Assembly (NCBI RefSeq): GCF_900116495.1
Contig: NZ_FPAY01000011.1
Span: forward strand, 1 to 59,689
DNA length: 59,689 nt
Direction: 5' to 3'
Source of the DNA: Arthrobacter sp. ov118
GTDB lineage: Bacteria > Actinomycetota > Actinomycetes > Actinomycetales > Micrococcaceae
A program made the position numbers and the translations under genes. Each line of letters opens with the position of its first letter. Position 1 is the stretch's first letter. The notes below the pieces were generated by a model, which saw only the letters and a list, made by a program, of their open reading frames with translations, was not told where the DNA came from and did no database searches. Shown here in pieces: positions 7,811-16,527 of this stretch.

Positions 7811-8506
7811 ATGCAAACAACAACGCCAACGACCGGGGAAGCGTCCTTCACGGACGCCGCCCGCACAGCAGCCATCGACAGCAATGACCTGCAGCACCTC
7901 CTGCGCCTGGGAACCGCCACTGTGTACGAGGCACAGGGCCAGCGCGGCTCCATAGCATCGGAAATCCGCCCGATTGATCCCGGCATGAAACTTGTCGGCA
8001 CAGCCCTGACAGTGGACACCTCTCCAGCCGATAACCTGATGTTCCACCAGGCAATTCTGATGGCAAAGCCCGGAGACATCCTCGTGGTCGACGCCAAGGG
8101 GTTCACCAACGCCGGCCCCTGGGGGGACATCCTGACCCTGGCAGCACAGCGTGCCGGAATCGCGGGCCTGGTCATCGACGGATCCATCCGAGATTCGGAA
8201 GCCATCATTGAGGCCGGATTCCCCGTCTTCGCACGCGGCATTTCCATCCGCGGCACAACCAAGGTTGACCCCGGCAGGATTGGCTCCCCCATCAATCTCG
8301 CCGGAACCCAGGTGGAGACCGGTGACGTCATTATCGGGGACCGCGACGGGCTCGTCCTCGTCAAAGCCAACGAAGTTCCGGCAACCCTGGCCAGCGCCGA
8401 AGCGCGGGAGGCAAAGGAAGAGGACTACCGGCGGCAGATCGCCGAGGGCGTGTCCACCGTTGAACTTCTCGGACTTCTCCCCACCCTCGAACGCTACGGA
8501 TGGTGA
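7811..8506 (+). CDS. RraA-like / 4-hydroxy-4-methyl-2-oxoglutarate (4-carboxy-4-hydroxy-2-oxoadipate) aldolase family protein
   Basis: A 231-residue RraA-fold protein. GPWGDILTLAAQRAGIAGLVIDGSIRD (residues 102-128) contains the GxxGxLVxDGxxRD signature with the Mg-linked R127-D128 pair, and GDRDGLVLV appears later. Members with this motif are divalent-metal aldolases or oxaloacetate decarboxylases that make pyruvate in aromatic or branched-acid degradation; RNase E inhibition is a less likely role in an actinobacterium. GGAGAGGAACTCCACC precedes ATG 7811. Sits between the importer and the ThDP enzyme, so it probably cleaves a 4-hydroxy-2-oxo acid intermediate. Confidence 0.87.
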   Translation: MQTTTPTTGEASFTDAARTAAIDSNDLQHLLRLGTATVYEAQGQRGSIASEIRPIDPGMKLVGTALTVDTSPADNLMFHQAILMAKPGDILVVDAKGFTNAGPWGDILTLAAQRAGIAGLVIDGSIRDSEAIIEAGFPVFARGISIRGTTKVDPGRIGSPINLAGTQVETGDVIIGDRDGLVLVKANEVPATLASAEAREAKEEDYRRQIAEGVSTVELLGLLPTLERYGW

Positions 8507-8593
8507 CCGGCCCCCGGGCACAAACGGCGCACCAGCTTCTGCCCGCTCCGGGATACCGGTACGGAGCGGATGCCGCATTAGAAAGGACGGGCC

Positions 8594-8875
8594 ATGCGGT
8601 TCGCACATGCAATGAAACGGACAACGCCGGCACCTTCGGCCGGTGCTAAGAAGCTTCCGGCCGGGTTCCACAGGACACCGGACTGGAGCATCCTCAGACC
8701 GGGTGACCGCATCATCATCCGCTCCAGCGATGATGTGACGGTGGCCGGTCAGGTGGATGCGCTCACATCTGACGGAAGCCTCATGTGGGTGGTCCCCGAC
8801 GGCGGCCCGGCACGCAAGATGTACTACTTCATCGACAACGAGGAGATCTGGAGTGCACGCCAGCCGGGCAGCTGA
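8594..8875 (+). CDS. Small conserved-looking protein of unknown function
   Basis: 93 residues with a good ribosome site (GAAAGGACGG) before ATG 8594. After a basic, low-complexity N-terminus it has a compact beta-type domain: WSILRPGDRIIIRSSDDVTVAGQV, then DGSLMWVVPDGGPARKMYYF. The PGDRI/VxGxV pattern resembles small beta-barrel (Tudor/SH3-like) modules. GC-rich third positions support coding. It lies in line with the catabolic genes but I do not recognise the family; no function is assigned. Confidence 0.65.
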   Translation: MRFAHAMKRTTPAPSAGAKKLPAGFHRTPDWSILRPGDRIIIRSSDDVTVAGQVDALTSDGSLMWVVPDGGPARKMYYFIDNEEIWSARQPGS

Positions 8876-8932
8876 TCTGCACGCCCAGCGCTCTCTTACT
8901 TCAGGCCCCAATCAAACCCGAATGGAATAACG

Positions 8933-9682
8933 GTGACACCATCCCCGCAGCACGTCTCTCTTTTCAGCACCATTGCGGTGAAAAAGGCCCTGGATGATGT
9001 CGTCTGCGACGCTTTCACACAGGAGACCGGCGTCGCCGTTGAGACTGTGTATGAACCCACCAATGCGCTCCTGGACCGTATCGCCGCAGGCGCCCGGCCC
9101 GACGTCATGATCGGCGTAACCCGCCAGCTGTTGCCGCTGGGGCAGAGCGGCATTGTTGACCTATCCACCTGCACGCCCGTCGCCAGGGTCCGGGTCGGAA
9201 TCGCCGCGGCCGGGGATTCCGAGCCGGACATCACGACAGTCGACGCCCTCATCACGACACTGACCGCCGCCCGGTCCGTTGCGTACTCCCGTGCCGGCGC
9301 AAGCGGTCTGTATTTCGCCGGGCTGCTCGAAAGGCTGGGCATAGCGGAACAGGTGAATGCCCGCGCTACGGTCATCGATTCGGGATTCGCCGCAGCAGCG
9401 GTGATTGATGGAAGGGCCGACATCGCCGTTCAGCTGATGAGCGAGCACCGTTGCGTTCCCGGAGCGAATATTGTTGGCCCGCTTCCCGATGAGGTCCAGC
9501 AAATTACCGAGTTTTCCGCCGTCCTCGGCGTAGCAGCAACACTTCGCCGTGAGCCGCAGGCCTTCATCGAATTTCTCACCAGCAAGCAGGCTCGAGAAGC
9601 GTACAGTCTCACCGGCATGGAAGCCGCGGACATCACACCTACCTATCATCACGACCGAGAATCAAAGGTTCACAGCAAATGA
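8933..9682 (+). CDS. ModA-like solute-binding-fold protein lacking a signal peptide
   Basis: 249 residues starting at GTG 8933 (an upstream ATG closes at once in ATGGAATAA). VSLFSTIAVKKALDDVV, ARPDVMIGVTRQLLPL, SVAYSRAGASGLYFAGLLERLGI and GRADIAVQLMSEH follow the order of motifs in type II periplasmic binding proteins of the molybdate/ModA-like group. No hydrophobic signal sequence or lipobox is present and no ABC partner is adjacent, so it is probably cytoplasmic and may act as a small-molecule sensor or chaperone for the pathway. The stop overlaps the ATG of the ThDP enzyme (ATGA), implying translational coupling. Confidence 0.78.
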   Translation: MTPSPQHVSLFSTIAVKKALDDVVCDAFTQETGVAVETVYEPTNALLDRIAAGARPDVMIGVTRQLLPLGQSGIVDLSTCTPVARVRVGIAAAGDSEPDITTVDALITTLTAARSVAYSRAGASGLYFAGLLERLGIAEQVNARATVIDSGFAAAAVIDGRADIAVQLMSEHRCVPGANIVGPLPDEVQQITEFSAVLGVAATLRREPQAFIEFLTSKQAREAYSLTGMEAADITPTYHHDRESKVHSK

Positions 9683-11363
9683 CACAGACCATTGCCGACC
9701 AGTCCGATACCTCAGCGGACGTCCCGGCGGCCGCGACAAAGTCAGCCGGGCACGTCATCGTTGACACGCTCGTCGCCCAGGCATCAAGCGCGCCCACGTG
9801 GTTCCGGGCGAGAGTTTCCTGGACGTCCTGGACGGGCTACATGGTTCTCCGATCGAGACCATTGTGTGCCGCCACGAGGGCGGTGCGACGTACATGGCGG
9901 AAGCCGACGGCAAGATGAACCAGACGCCGGGCGTCGCGATGGTCACCCGCGGCCCGGGTGCGGCCAACGCCCATGTCGGACTGCACACGGCGTGGCAGGA
10001 CTCCACCCCCATGGTGCTCTTCGTCGGACTCATCCCCTTCGCCCACCGGGACCGCGAAGCCTTCCAGGAATTCGACATCAAAGCCTGGTTCGACACCGGC
10101 GCCAAGCGCGTCATGGTCCTGGACCACGCCGAGCGGGCCTCAGAAATCGTTGCCGAAGCCCTGTTCGCAGCCATGAACGGCCGGCCCGGCCCCGTTGTCA
10201 TCGGCCTGCCCGAGGACGTCATCCGGCAACAGATCCCCGCCGAACTTCACCCGCCCATCCCCGTCGCCACCGGCGGCATGACCACGGTGGATTCCGATGC
10301 CCTGGCCACCGCCCTGGCCAGTTCCAGCAAGCCGCTCTTCGTCACCGGCGGCAACGACTGGACCCAGGAAGGCGCTGACCAGTTGACCGCGTGGCTGGAA
10401 AAGCACCACATCCCTGCGGCGGCTGAATGGCGGACCCAGGGCACCGTGCCCTTCGACTCCCCCTCCTATGTTGGCCCTATCGGTTACGGGCGTCCCCGTC
10501 CGACCTATGACCTGCTCGAAGAGACGGACCTGCTGATCTTTGTCGGCACCGTCCCGGGAGATGTCATCACCGACGGGTTCCTGTGCCGCCAGGACTGGTC
10601 CAAGAAAAACTTCCTCGTCACCATCGACCCGTCCCTCCGCGGCCGCTCGGGCCCGGTTTCCTACCAGATCGTCGCCAAACCCGACGTGTTCATCCGCGAC
10701 CTTGCCAAGATCGAACTCCCGGTGAAGGACGAATGGAAAGCCTGGACGGCAAGGATGCGCGGCGAACAGGAAGCCTTCGCAGCTCTCCCCCCGGCGACGC
10801 CGACGAACGGTCCTGCCCGGATGGACACCCTGATGGCGAACCTCGTGCCCACCCTCCCCGCGGACGCCATGATCACCCTTGGCGCCGGGGAACACACCAA
10901 CTGGGCGCACCGCTACTTCCCCACCCAGCGCTACGCGTCCATGATCAGCGCCCGAAACGGCTCCATGGGCTACTCCGTCCCCTCAGCAATCGCAGCGTCC
11001 CTGGAATACCCCGGCCGGCGCATCGTGACCATCGCCGGGGACGGCGAATTCCTCATGAACGGCCAGGAGCTCGCTACCGCAGCCCAGTACGGTGCCACTC
11101 CCCTGGTGATCGTGATGGACAACCAGGAATACGGCACCATCCGCACGCACCAGGAACGCCACTACCCGGACCGGGTCTCCGGCACCCAGCTGAAGAACCC
11201 GGAATTCGCGCTCATGGCCCAGGCCTTCGGCGGCTTCGGCATCAAAGTCGAACAGGACGCCGATGTCCTCGCGGCCGTCGAAGCAGCGCTCAAAGCCATC
11301 GATGAAGACCATGTCTTCGCGCTCATCCACCTCGTCGTCGAGCAGCGTGTCAGGGCCTACTAG
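9679..11363 (+). pseudogene. Thiamine diphosphate-dependent decarboxylase/acetolactate synthase-like enzyme, frameshifted
   Basis: The first frame (ATG 9679) reads GHVIVDTLVAQ and then leaves the family. From 9780 the -1 frame continues naturally as GIKRAHVVPGESFLDVLDGL and runs to TAG 11363. One G appears to be missing at CAG-GC (9778-9782); restoring it gives an intact protein of about 561 residues. The second frame holds the catalytic Glu region (CRHEGGATYMAEADGK), the TRGPGAAN segment and the ThDP motif GDGEFLMNGQELATAAQYG...VMDNQEYG. A 2-oxoacid decarboxylase role would feed an aldehyde to the next gene. Either a genuine recent pseudogene or a base error; the rest shows no decay. Confidence 0.85.
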
Positions 11364-11422
11364 GCGCAGACATAAGCACTGCCGACCAAAGCCCGAAGTC
11401 TTATGAACGGAAGTAGTAGAAG

Positions 11423-12904
11423 ATGACTGTCCCCGCATTGAAGGAAATGGAATTACTGGACTTGGTTCCCACTGGCCTGTTGATTGGCGATCAGTGGCGG
11501 GATGCGTCCGACGGCGGCACGTTTGATGTGCATGATCCCGCCACCGGGGAAGTGCTTGCCACCCTCGCCTCCGCCACCAGCGAGGACGCCCTTGCTGCAC
11601 TGGACGCCGCCGACGCGGTGCAGGCGTCCTGGGCCCGGACCGCACCCCGGGAACGGGCCGAGATCCTGCGCCGCGCCTTTGACCTGGTCACCGAACGCGC
11701 CGAGGACTTCGCGTTGCTGATGACCCTGGAAATGGGCAAACCACTCGCGGAAGCGCGCGGCGAAGTCACCTACGGGGCGGAATTCCTGCGTTGGTTCGCA
11801 GAAGAAGCGGTGCGCGACTACGGCCGCTACCTCACCAGCCCCGAGGGCAAGAACAAGATCCTCGTCCAGCACAAACCCGTCGGGCCCTGCCTGCTGATCA
11901 CGCCGTGGAACTTCCCGCTTGCCATGGCCACCCGCAAGGTCGCCCCCGCCGTCGCCGCAGGCTGCACCATGGTCCTCAAACCCGCCAAACTTACCCCTTT
12001 GACGGCACAGTATTTTGCGCAGACGATGCTCGACGCCGGCCTGCCCGCGGGGGTCCTGAACGTTGTTTCGTCCTCTTCGGCTTCCGGGATTTCGGGGCCT
12101 CTGCTGAAGGACTCGCGGTTGCGGAAGGTGTCCTTCACCGGGTCCACCCCGGTGGGCAAGCGCCTCATGGCGGATGCCGCGCAGAACGTCCTCCGGACCT
12201 CCATGGAACTGGGCGGGAACGCACCGTTCATCGTGTTCGAAGACGCCGACCTCGATGCCGCCGTGGAAGGGGCCATGGCCGCGAAAATGCGGAACATGGG
12301 CGAGGCCTGCACCGCAGCGAACAGGTTCCTGGTCCAGGACTCCGTCGCCGCAGAGTTCACGGAGAAGTTCGCTGCCGCGATGAGTGCCCTGGCCACCGGG
12401 CGAGGCACCGACCCCGCCACGCAGGTTGGGCCGCTGATCGACGCGGGCGCCCGTGACGATGTGCACGCCCTGGTGGCCGCCGCGGTTGACGCCGGGGCCA
12501 CCGCCATCACCGGCGGCGCCCCTGTGGACGGTCCCGGATACTTCTACCAGCCCACCGTCCTCGGCGGCGTACCCAACGACGCAGCGATCCTCGGCCAGGA
12601 AATCTTCGGACCCGTCGCCCCGGTCACCACGTTCACCACGGAGGACGACGCGATCCGGCTCGCGAACGCCAGCGAATACGGCCTCGCGTCCTACCTCTAC
12701 AGCCGGGACTTCGGCCGGCTGCTGCGCGTGGCAGAGCAGATCGAGTTCGGCATGGTGGGGTTCAACGCCGGCGTCATCTCCAACGCCGCAGCACCCTTCG
12801 GCGGCGTCAAGCAGTCCGGCCTGGGTCGCGAAGGCGGTTCCGAAGGAATCGCCGAATACACCACCACGCAGTACATCGGCATTGCCGATCCCTACGCCGG
12901 CTAG
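11423..12904 (+). CDS. NAD(P)-dependent aldehyde dehydrogenase, succinate-semialdehyde dehydrogenase-like
   Basis: A 493-residue aldehyde dehydrogenase, normal length. TPWNFPLAM (160-168) is the cofactor loop, KPAKLTP binds cofactor, SFTGSTPVGK precedes the catalytic base E262 in MELGGNAPF, and the nucleophile is C296 in NMGEACTAANR. The sequence is closest in style to succinate/glutarate-semialdehyde dehydrogenases. ATG 11423 follows GGAAGTAGTAGAAG. It lies 59 bp after the ThDP enzyme and would oxidise the aldehyde that enzyme releases to an acid. Substrate specificity is inferred from context only. Confidence 0.93.
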   Translation: MTVPALKEMELLDLVPTGLLIGDQWRDASDGGTFDVHDPATGEVLATLASATSEDALAALDAADAVQASWARTAPRERAEILRRAFDLVTERAEDFALLMTLEMGKPLAEARGEVTYGAEFLRWFAEEAVRDYGRYLTSPEGKNKILVQHKPVGPCLLITPWNFPLAMATRKVAPAVAAGCTMVLKPAKLTPLTAQYFAQTMLDAGLPAGVLNVVSSSSASGISGPLLKDSRLRKVSFTGSTPVGKRLMADAAQNVLRTSMELGGNAPFIVFEDADLDAAVEGAMAAKMRNMGEACTAANRFLVQDSVAAEFTEKFAAAMSALATGRGTDPATQVGPLIDAGARDDVHALVAAAVDAGATAITGGAPVDGPGYFYQPTVLGGVPNDAAILGQEIFGPVAPVTTFTTEDDAIRLANASEYGLASYLYSRDFGRLLRVAEQIEFGMVGFNAGVISNAAAPFGGVKQSGLGREGGSEGIAEYTTTQYIGIADPYAG

Positions 12905-13067
12905 GACCGCTGCACCTGTCCACCCGGGGGTCTGCTGCAAGCAAAACTATGGCAGACTCCCGGTGCCGGGCAGACTAAGCAGGTCTGTACAGCCAGAACC
13001 TGCTGCGTCCAAACTGGCGCCCCGCAGATGCCCACTGGATCAGGGCAGGACCATCGAGGAGTACTAC

Positions 13068-15947
13068 ATGACGCCGGCCGCCCACGCAGAACCGGTCACA
13101 GGGCTGGACGCCGCGATTGAAGAGCTGCGTTCCTCCCTGGAAGGCATCGTTGACACCTCCAGCCTGGCCCGCGCCCTGTACTCCAGCGATGCATCAAACT
13201 ACCGGGTAGTCCCGGAAGTCGTCATCATGCCCCGGCACCGGGAAGACGCTATCAGCGCGGTCACCGTCGCGCAGAACCACGGAATTCCGATCACCGCACG
13301 CGGCGGGGGCACATCGTGCGCGGGAAACGCTGTTGGCCCCGGCATGGTCATCGACTTTTCCCGCTTCATGAACAGGATCATCTCCATCGACCCTGCCAAC
13401 CGGAGCGCCGTCGTCGAACCCGGTGTCATCCTCTCGGACCTGCAAAAAGCAGCTGCTCCCTACGGGCTGCGGTTCGGCCCGGACCCTTCGACGGCAACAC
13501 GCTGCACCATCGGAGGCATGATCGGCAACAACGCCTGCGGCCCCCACGGACTCTCCTACGGCCGCACAGCAGACAACATCAAATCCATGACCTGGCTCAC
13601 CGGCACAGGCAAGATCATCACGGCCGAAGCAGGCACACAGGCGCTGGACGCTGTTCCCGGGCTCCGGAACTTCGTCTCAGAGAACATGGCTGTACTCCGC
13701 ACAGAATTCGGCCGCTTCGGACGCCAAATCTCCGGCTACTCCCTCGAGCACCTGCTCCCCGAAAAGGGCTCCAACCTGGCCGCCGCCCTCACCGGGACCG
13801 AAGGCAGCTGCGGGATACTCCTCGAAGCCGAAGTCGCCCTGGTCCCCCAGTCCGCCGCCCCCGTCCTTGCGGTCCTTGGGTACGCAGACATGCCCACGGC
13901 GGCCGACGCCGTCCCTGCCATCCTCCCGCACCGCCCACTGGCGCTGGAGGGCCTTGATAAACAACTCGTCGACGTCGTCCGCCGTACCCACGGCACCGGC
14001 AGCGTGCCGTCACTCCCGGCCGGCGGAGGCTGGCTGATCGCCGAAGTAGGCGGCGACAACGTTCACGATGCGCTGGCAGCGGCGCAGCGGCTGGTCAACG
14101 ACGCTGACGCGCTCGAGGCGGTCATCCTTCCGCCCGGGCCGGCAGCACGCCGCCTGTGGCAGATCAGGGCCGACGGGGCCGGCCTCGCCGGCCGTACAGC
14201 TACCGGCGAGCAGGCATGGCCAGGCTGGGAGGACTCCGCCGTACCGCCCGAACGCCTCGGGGACTACCTCCGCGGACTCGAAGAGCTTATGGTCTCCCAC
14301 AATCTCTCCGGCCTGGCCTATGGGCACTTCGGCGACGGCTGCGTGCACTTGCGTATCGATTTCCCTTTGGAAGAGAACGCAGCGGTCATGCGCCAATTTC
14401 TGGAGGACGCCGCCGCCCTGGCTGTGCGCCATGGCGGCTCACTCTCGGGCGAGCACGGGGACGGCCGGGCCAGATCAGAGCTGCTGGCCACCATGTATTC
14501 CCCGGAGGCGCTGCGCGTCATGGAACGCTTCAAGGCCCTGATGGACCCTCAGGATGCCTTCAACCCGGGAATTGTTGTCCGCCCTGCGCCGCTGGACGCT
14601 GACCTGCGCCGGCCCCGGGCCAACCTGCTCTCAGCCAGCGACGGGTTCGCGTTCACCCACGACGGCGGGGACATCACCAAAGCAGCCCACCGGTGCGTCG
14701 GCGTCGGCAAATGCCGCGCAGACCTCGGCGTTGACGGGGGCTTCATGTGCCCGTCCTACCTGGCCACCAAAGACGAAAAAGACTCCACCCGCGGCCGGGC
14801 CCGCGTCCTGCAGGAAATGCTTAACGGCGGCATCGTGACCCTCGAATGGTCCGCCCCCGAAGTCCACGAAGCCCTGGATCTATGCCTCAGCTGCAAAGCG
14901 TGCGGCAACGAATGCCCCACCGGCATCGACATGGCAGCCTTCAAATCCGAAGCGCTGCACCAAACCTACAAAGGCCGAATCCGGCCCCTGACCCACTACA
15001 CCCTCGGCCGGCTGCCGCAATGGCTTCGCCTCGCCGCCCCCATGGCCCCGCTCATCAACCTCACAGGACGCATCCCCGCCCTCAGCAGAATGATCATGGC
15101 CCTCATCGGCGCCGATTCCCGGCGCAGGCTGCCCCAGCTTCCGGCCAGTCCCTTCCGAAAAACACCCGAAGGCAAGAACTCACACCACGGCACCCCGGGC
15201 GGGCCCAAGGTCCTGCTCTGGGTGGACTCCTTTTCCGACGCTCTGGCACCCGGGGTTCCTCACGACGCCCTCGAAGTGCTCAGCGCCGCAGGGTGCGACA
15301 TCCAAGTCGCGGGCCCGGGAGCCTGCTGCGGGCTGACCCTGATATCCACCGGGCAGCTGCAGCGCGCCAAGGCCGCCCTGCGGGCAACTCTCGATCAGCT
15401 CATCCCCCATGTACGTCAAGGCCGCACCGTCGTCGGCCTCGAACCCAGCTGCACCGCAACACTACGGTCGGATTTGCAGCAGCTTCTCCCCGAGGATCCC
15501 AGGGCAGCCGAGCTGGCCGGCTCGGTAAAGACCATCGCCGAGTTTCTCTCCGACATCAACTGGCGCCCGCCACGGGCGACAGGAAAGCTGCTGGTCCAGC
15601 CTCACTGCCACCACCATTCCGTCATGGGATTCACAAAAGACGAACAACTCCTCGCCTCAGCCGGTTACGACCTGGAAGTCTCCGCGGGATGCTGTGGACT
15701 GGCCGGGAACTTCGGCATGGAGAAGGGCCACTACGAGATCTCGGAGACGATTGCCGGTCAAGGAATCCTGGCGAGAGTCCAGGCAGCTCCCGACCGGACG
15801 ATCCTCGCCGATGGTTTTTCCTGCCGTACCCAGGTCAAAGATCTTGCCGGGTTGGACAGCCTGCACATCGTCCAGATTCTGGCTGCAGCATTGCGGAGCG
15901 GTACCGCACATGATCCCAGCCTTGACGAAGCCCCCACCAGCCCCTAA
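13068..15947 (+). CDS. Fused FAD-linked oxidase and Fe-S oxidoreductase (GlcD-GlcF-like / D-2-hydroxyacid dehydrogenase)
   Basis: A 959-residue two-part enzyme. ATG 13068 is preceded by GAGGAG; the open frame extends far upstream through the aldehyde dehydrogenase but that part is antiparallel noise. The N-terminal PCMH-type FAD domain has PITARGGGTSCAGNAVGPG and GGMIGNNACGPHGLSYGRT; the FAD-oxidase C domain includes HFGDGCVHLRIDF and LSGEHGDGRARS. The C-terminal half has ferredoxin cysteines, clearest as CLSCKACGNECP (C606, C609, C612, C616), then two CCG-type cysteine clusters at C753-C754 and C875-C876. Such membrane-associated enzymes oxidise D-lactate, glycolate or D-2-hydroxyglutarate to 2-oxoacids, which fits a neighbouring 2-oxoacid decarboxylase. 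Confidence 0.92.
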   Translation: MTPAAHAEPVTGLDAAIEELRSSLEGIVDTSSLARALYSSDASNYRVVPEVVIMPRHREDAISAVTVAQNHGIPITARGGGTSCAGNAVGPGMVIDFSRFMNRIISIDPANRSAVVEPGVILSDLQKAAAPYGLRFGPDPSTATRCTIGGMIGNNACGPHGLSYGRTADNIKSMTWLTGTGKIITAEAGTQALDAVPGLRNFVSENMAVLRTEFGRFGRQISGYSLEHLLPEKGSNLAAALTGTEGSCGILLEAEVALVPQSAAPVLAVLGYADMPTAADAVPAILPHRPLALEGLDKQLVDVVRRTHGTGSVPSLPAGGGWLIAEVGGDNVHDALAAAQRLVNDADALEAVILPPGPAARRLWQIRADGAGLAGRTATGEQAWPGWEDSAVPPERLGDYLRGLEELMVSHNLSGLAYGHFGDGCVHLRIDFPLEENAAVMRQFLEDAAALAVRHGGSLSGEHGDGRARSELLATMYSPEALRVMERFKALMDPQDAFNPGIVVRPAPLDADLRRPRANLLSASDGFAFTHDGGDITKAAHRCVGVGKCRADLGVDGGFMCPSYLATKDEKDSTRGRARVLQEMLNGGIVTLEWSAPEVHEALDLCLSCKACGNECPTGIDMAAFKSEALHQTYKGRIRPLTHYTLGRLPQWLRLAAPMAPLINLTGRIPALSRMIMALIGADSRRRLPQLPASPFRKTPEGKNSHHGTPGGPKVLLWVDSFSDALAPGVPHDALEVLSAAGCDIQVAGPGACCGLTLISTGQLQRAKAALRATLDQLIPHVRQGRTVVGLEPSCTATLRSDLQQLLPEDPRAAELAGSVKTIAEFLSDINWRPPRATGKLLVQPHCHHHSVMGFTKDEQLLASAGYDLEVSAGCCGLAGNFGMEKGHYEISETIAGQGILARVQAAPDRTILADGFSCRTQVKDLAGLDSLHIVQILAAALRSGTAHDPSLDEAPTSP

Positions 15948-15955
15948 ATGGGTCT

Positions 15956-15992
15956 GCCTCGGAGCGCGCCTGCAGTGGGCGCACTCCGAGGC
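15956..15992. terminator. Bidirectional hairpin between convergent genes
   Basis: GCCTCGGAGCGCGCC (15956-15970) pairs with GGCGCACTCCGAGGC (15978-15992), a 15-bp stem with one mismatch and a 7-nt loop, between the stop of the FAD/Fe-S enzyme and the stop of the leftward small gene. Position suits termination from both sides. Confidence 0.65.
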
Positions 15993-16013
15993 GTGGGCCG
16001 TCGGTGTACCGTT

Positions 16014-16262
16014 CTAGGCTTGGGTGTCCACGCGTGCTCCGGTCAGTTCTTCCGCAGTCCGGCTGACCCAGACGATCTCGAACTCGCTAAGAATCAGCAG
16101 TTTCCTGCTGGTCGTCACCGTGTCCATCATCCAGAACATCCCCAGATGTGGAGCGGTTTCGGTGACCGCACCGCAGTGAAGGAGCTGGCCGTCGGCCCGC
16201 GCTTCGACCCGGTCCTCTGGCACCAAATCGTCGCATGTGCGAACTACTGCGTTCTCGGCCAT
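16014..16262 (-). CDS. Small protein of unknown function (82 aa)
   Basis: Starts at ATG 16262 with AGGAAGGTCCTCTC upstream, a good ribosome site. The sequence ends SRKLLILSEFEIVWVSRTAEELTGA; it has no membrane segment or recognisable motif. It follows the 69-residue gene by 24 bp on the same strand, at the tail of the polyol operon. Likely a real small gene; function unknown. Confidence 0.55.
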   Translation of the reverse strand: MAENAVVRTCDDLVPEDRVEARADGQLLHCGAVTETAPHLGMFWMMDTVTTSRKLLILSEFEIVWVSRTAEELTGARVDTQA

Positions 16263-16286
16263 GAGAGGACCTTCCTGAAGATGCTT

Positions 16287-16496
16287 TTACAGCTCCTGGT
16301 GTTCACGCGTGAGCCCATAGGGCACAGCGTCACTGAGGGAAACCGTGAAGGAACCATAGTTATGGCGGGTCACGAGGATTCCCTGACGGTTTCCTGCTGC
16401 CCGGACCTTGAGGACTCCGACAGCTTCTTCCAGCTGCTGGTCCCGGTCTGAAGGATTGCAAGCCGTGACTGCTATCGCGGTTTTAGTGGAGTTCAT
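16287..16496 (-). CDS. Small conserved-type actinobacterial protein (69 aa)
   Basis: Starts at ATG 16496 after AAGGAAAACAC. The body QGILVTRHNYGSFTVSLSDAVPYGLTRE resembles short uncharacterised proteins common in Arthrobacter genomes (pattern GILVTRH...FTV.L...VP.G.T.E). Lies 31 bp downstream of the mannitol dehydrogenase gene and upstream of another small gene on the same strand. Function unknown; no nucleic-acid-binding or membrane motif seen. Confidence 0.65.
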   Translation of the reverse strand: MNSTKTAIAVTACNPSDRDQQLEEAVGVLKVRAAGNRQGILVTRHNYGSFTVSLSDAVPYGLTREHQEL

Positions 16497-16527
16497 GTGT
16501 TTTCCTTGCCTTTGTAGATGTGAAGCC

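Noticed and set aside
7670..8911. 413-residue open frame on the minus strand
   Set aside because: It is antisense to the RraA-like and small genes, which have clear family motifs and proper start sites.
9679..11363. Programmed -1 frameshift in the ThDP enzyme
   Set aside because: The junction GCCCAGGCATC lacks a heptanucleotide slippery site and no ThDP enzyme is known to use recoding; a missing G is simpler.
11453..12940. 495-residue Gly-rich frame antisense to the aldehyde dehydrogenase
   Set aside because: Shadow frame of a GC-rich gene; no family resemblance.
12453..13067. Long open frame continuing upstream of the FAD/Fe-S enzyme
   Set aside because: It overlaps the aldehyde dehydrogenase in another frame and has low-complexity Ser/Pro/Arg composition; a good ribosome site marks ATG 13068 instead.
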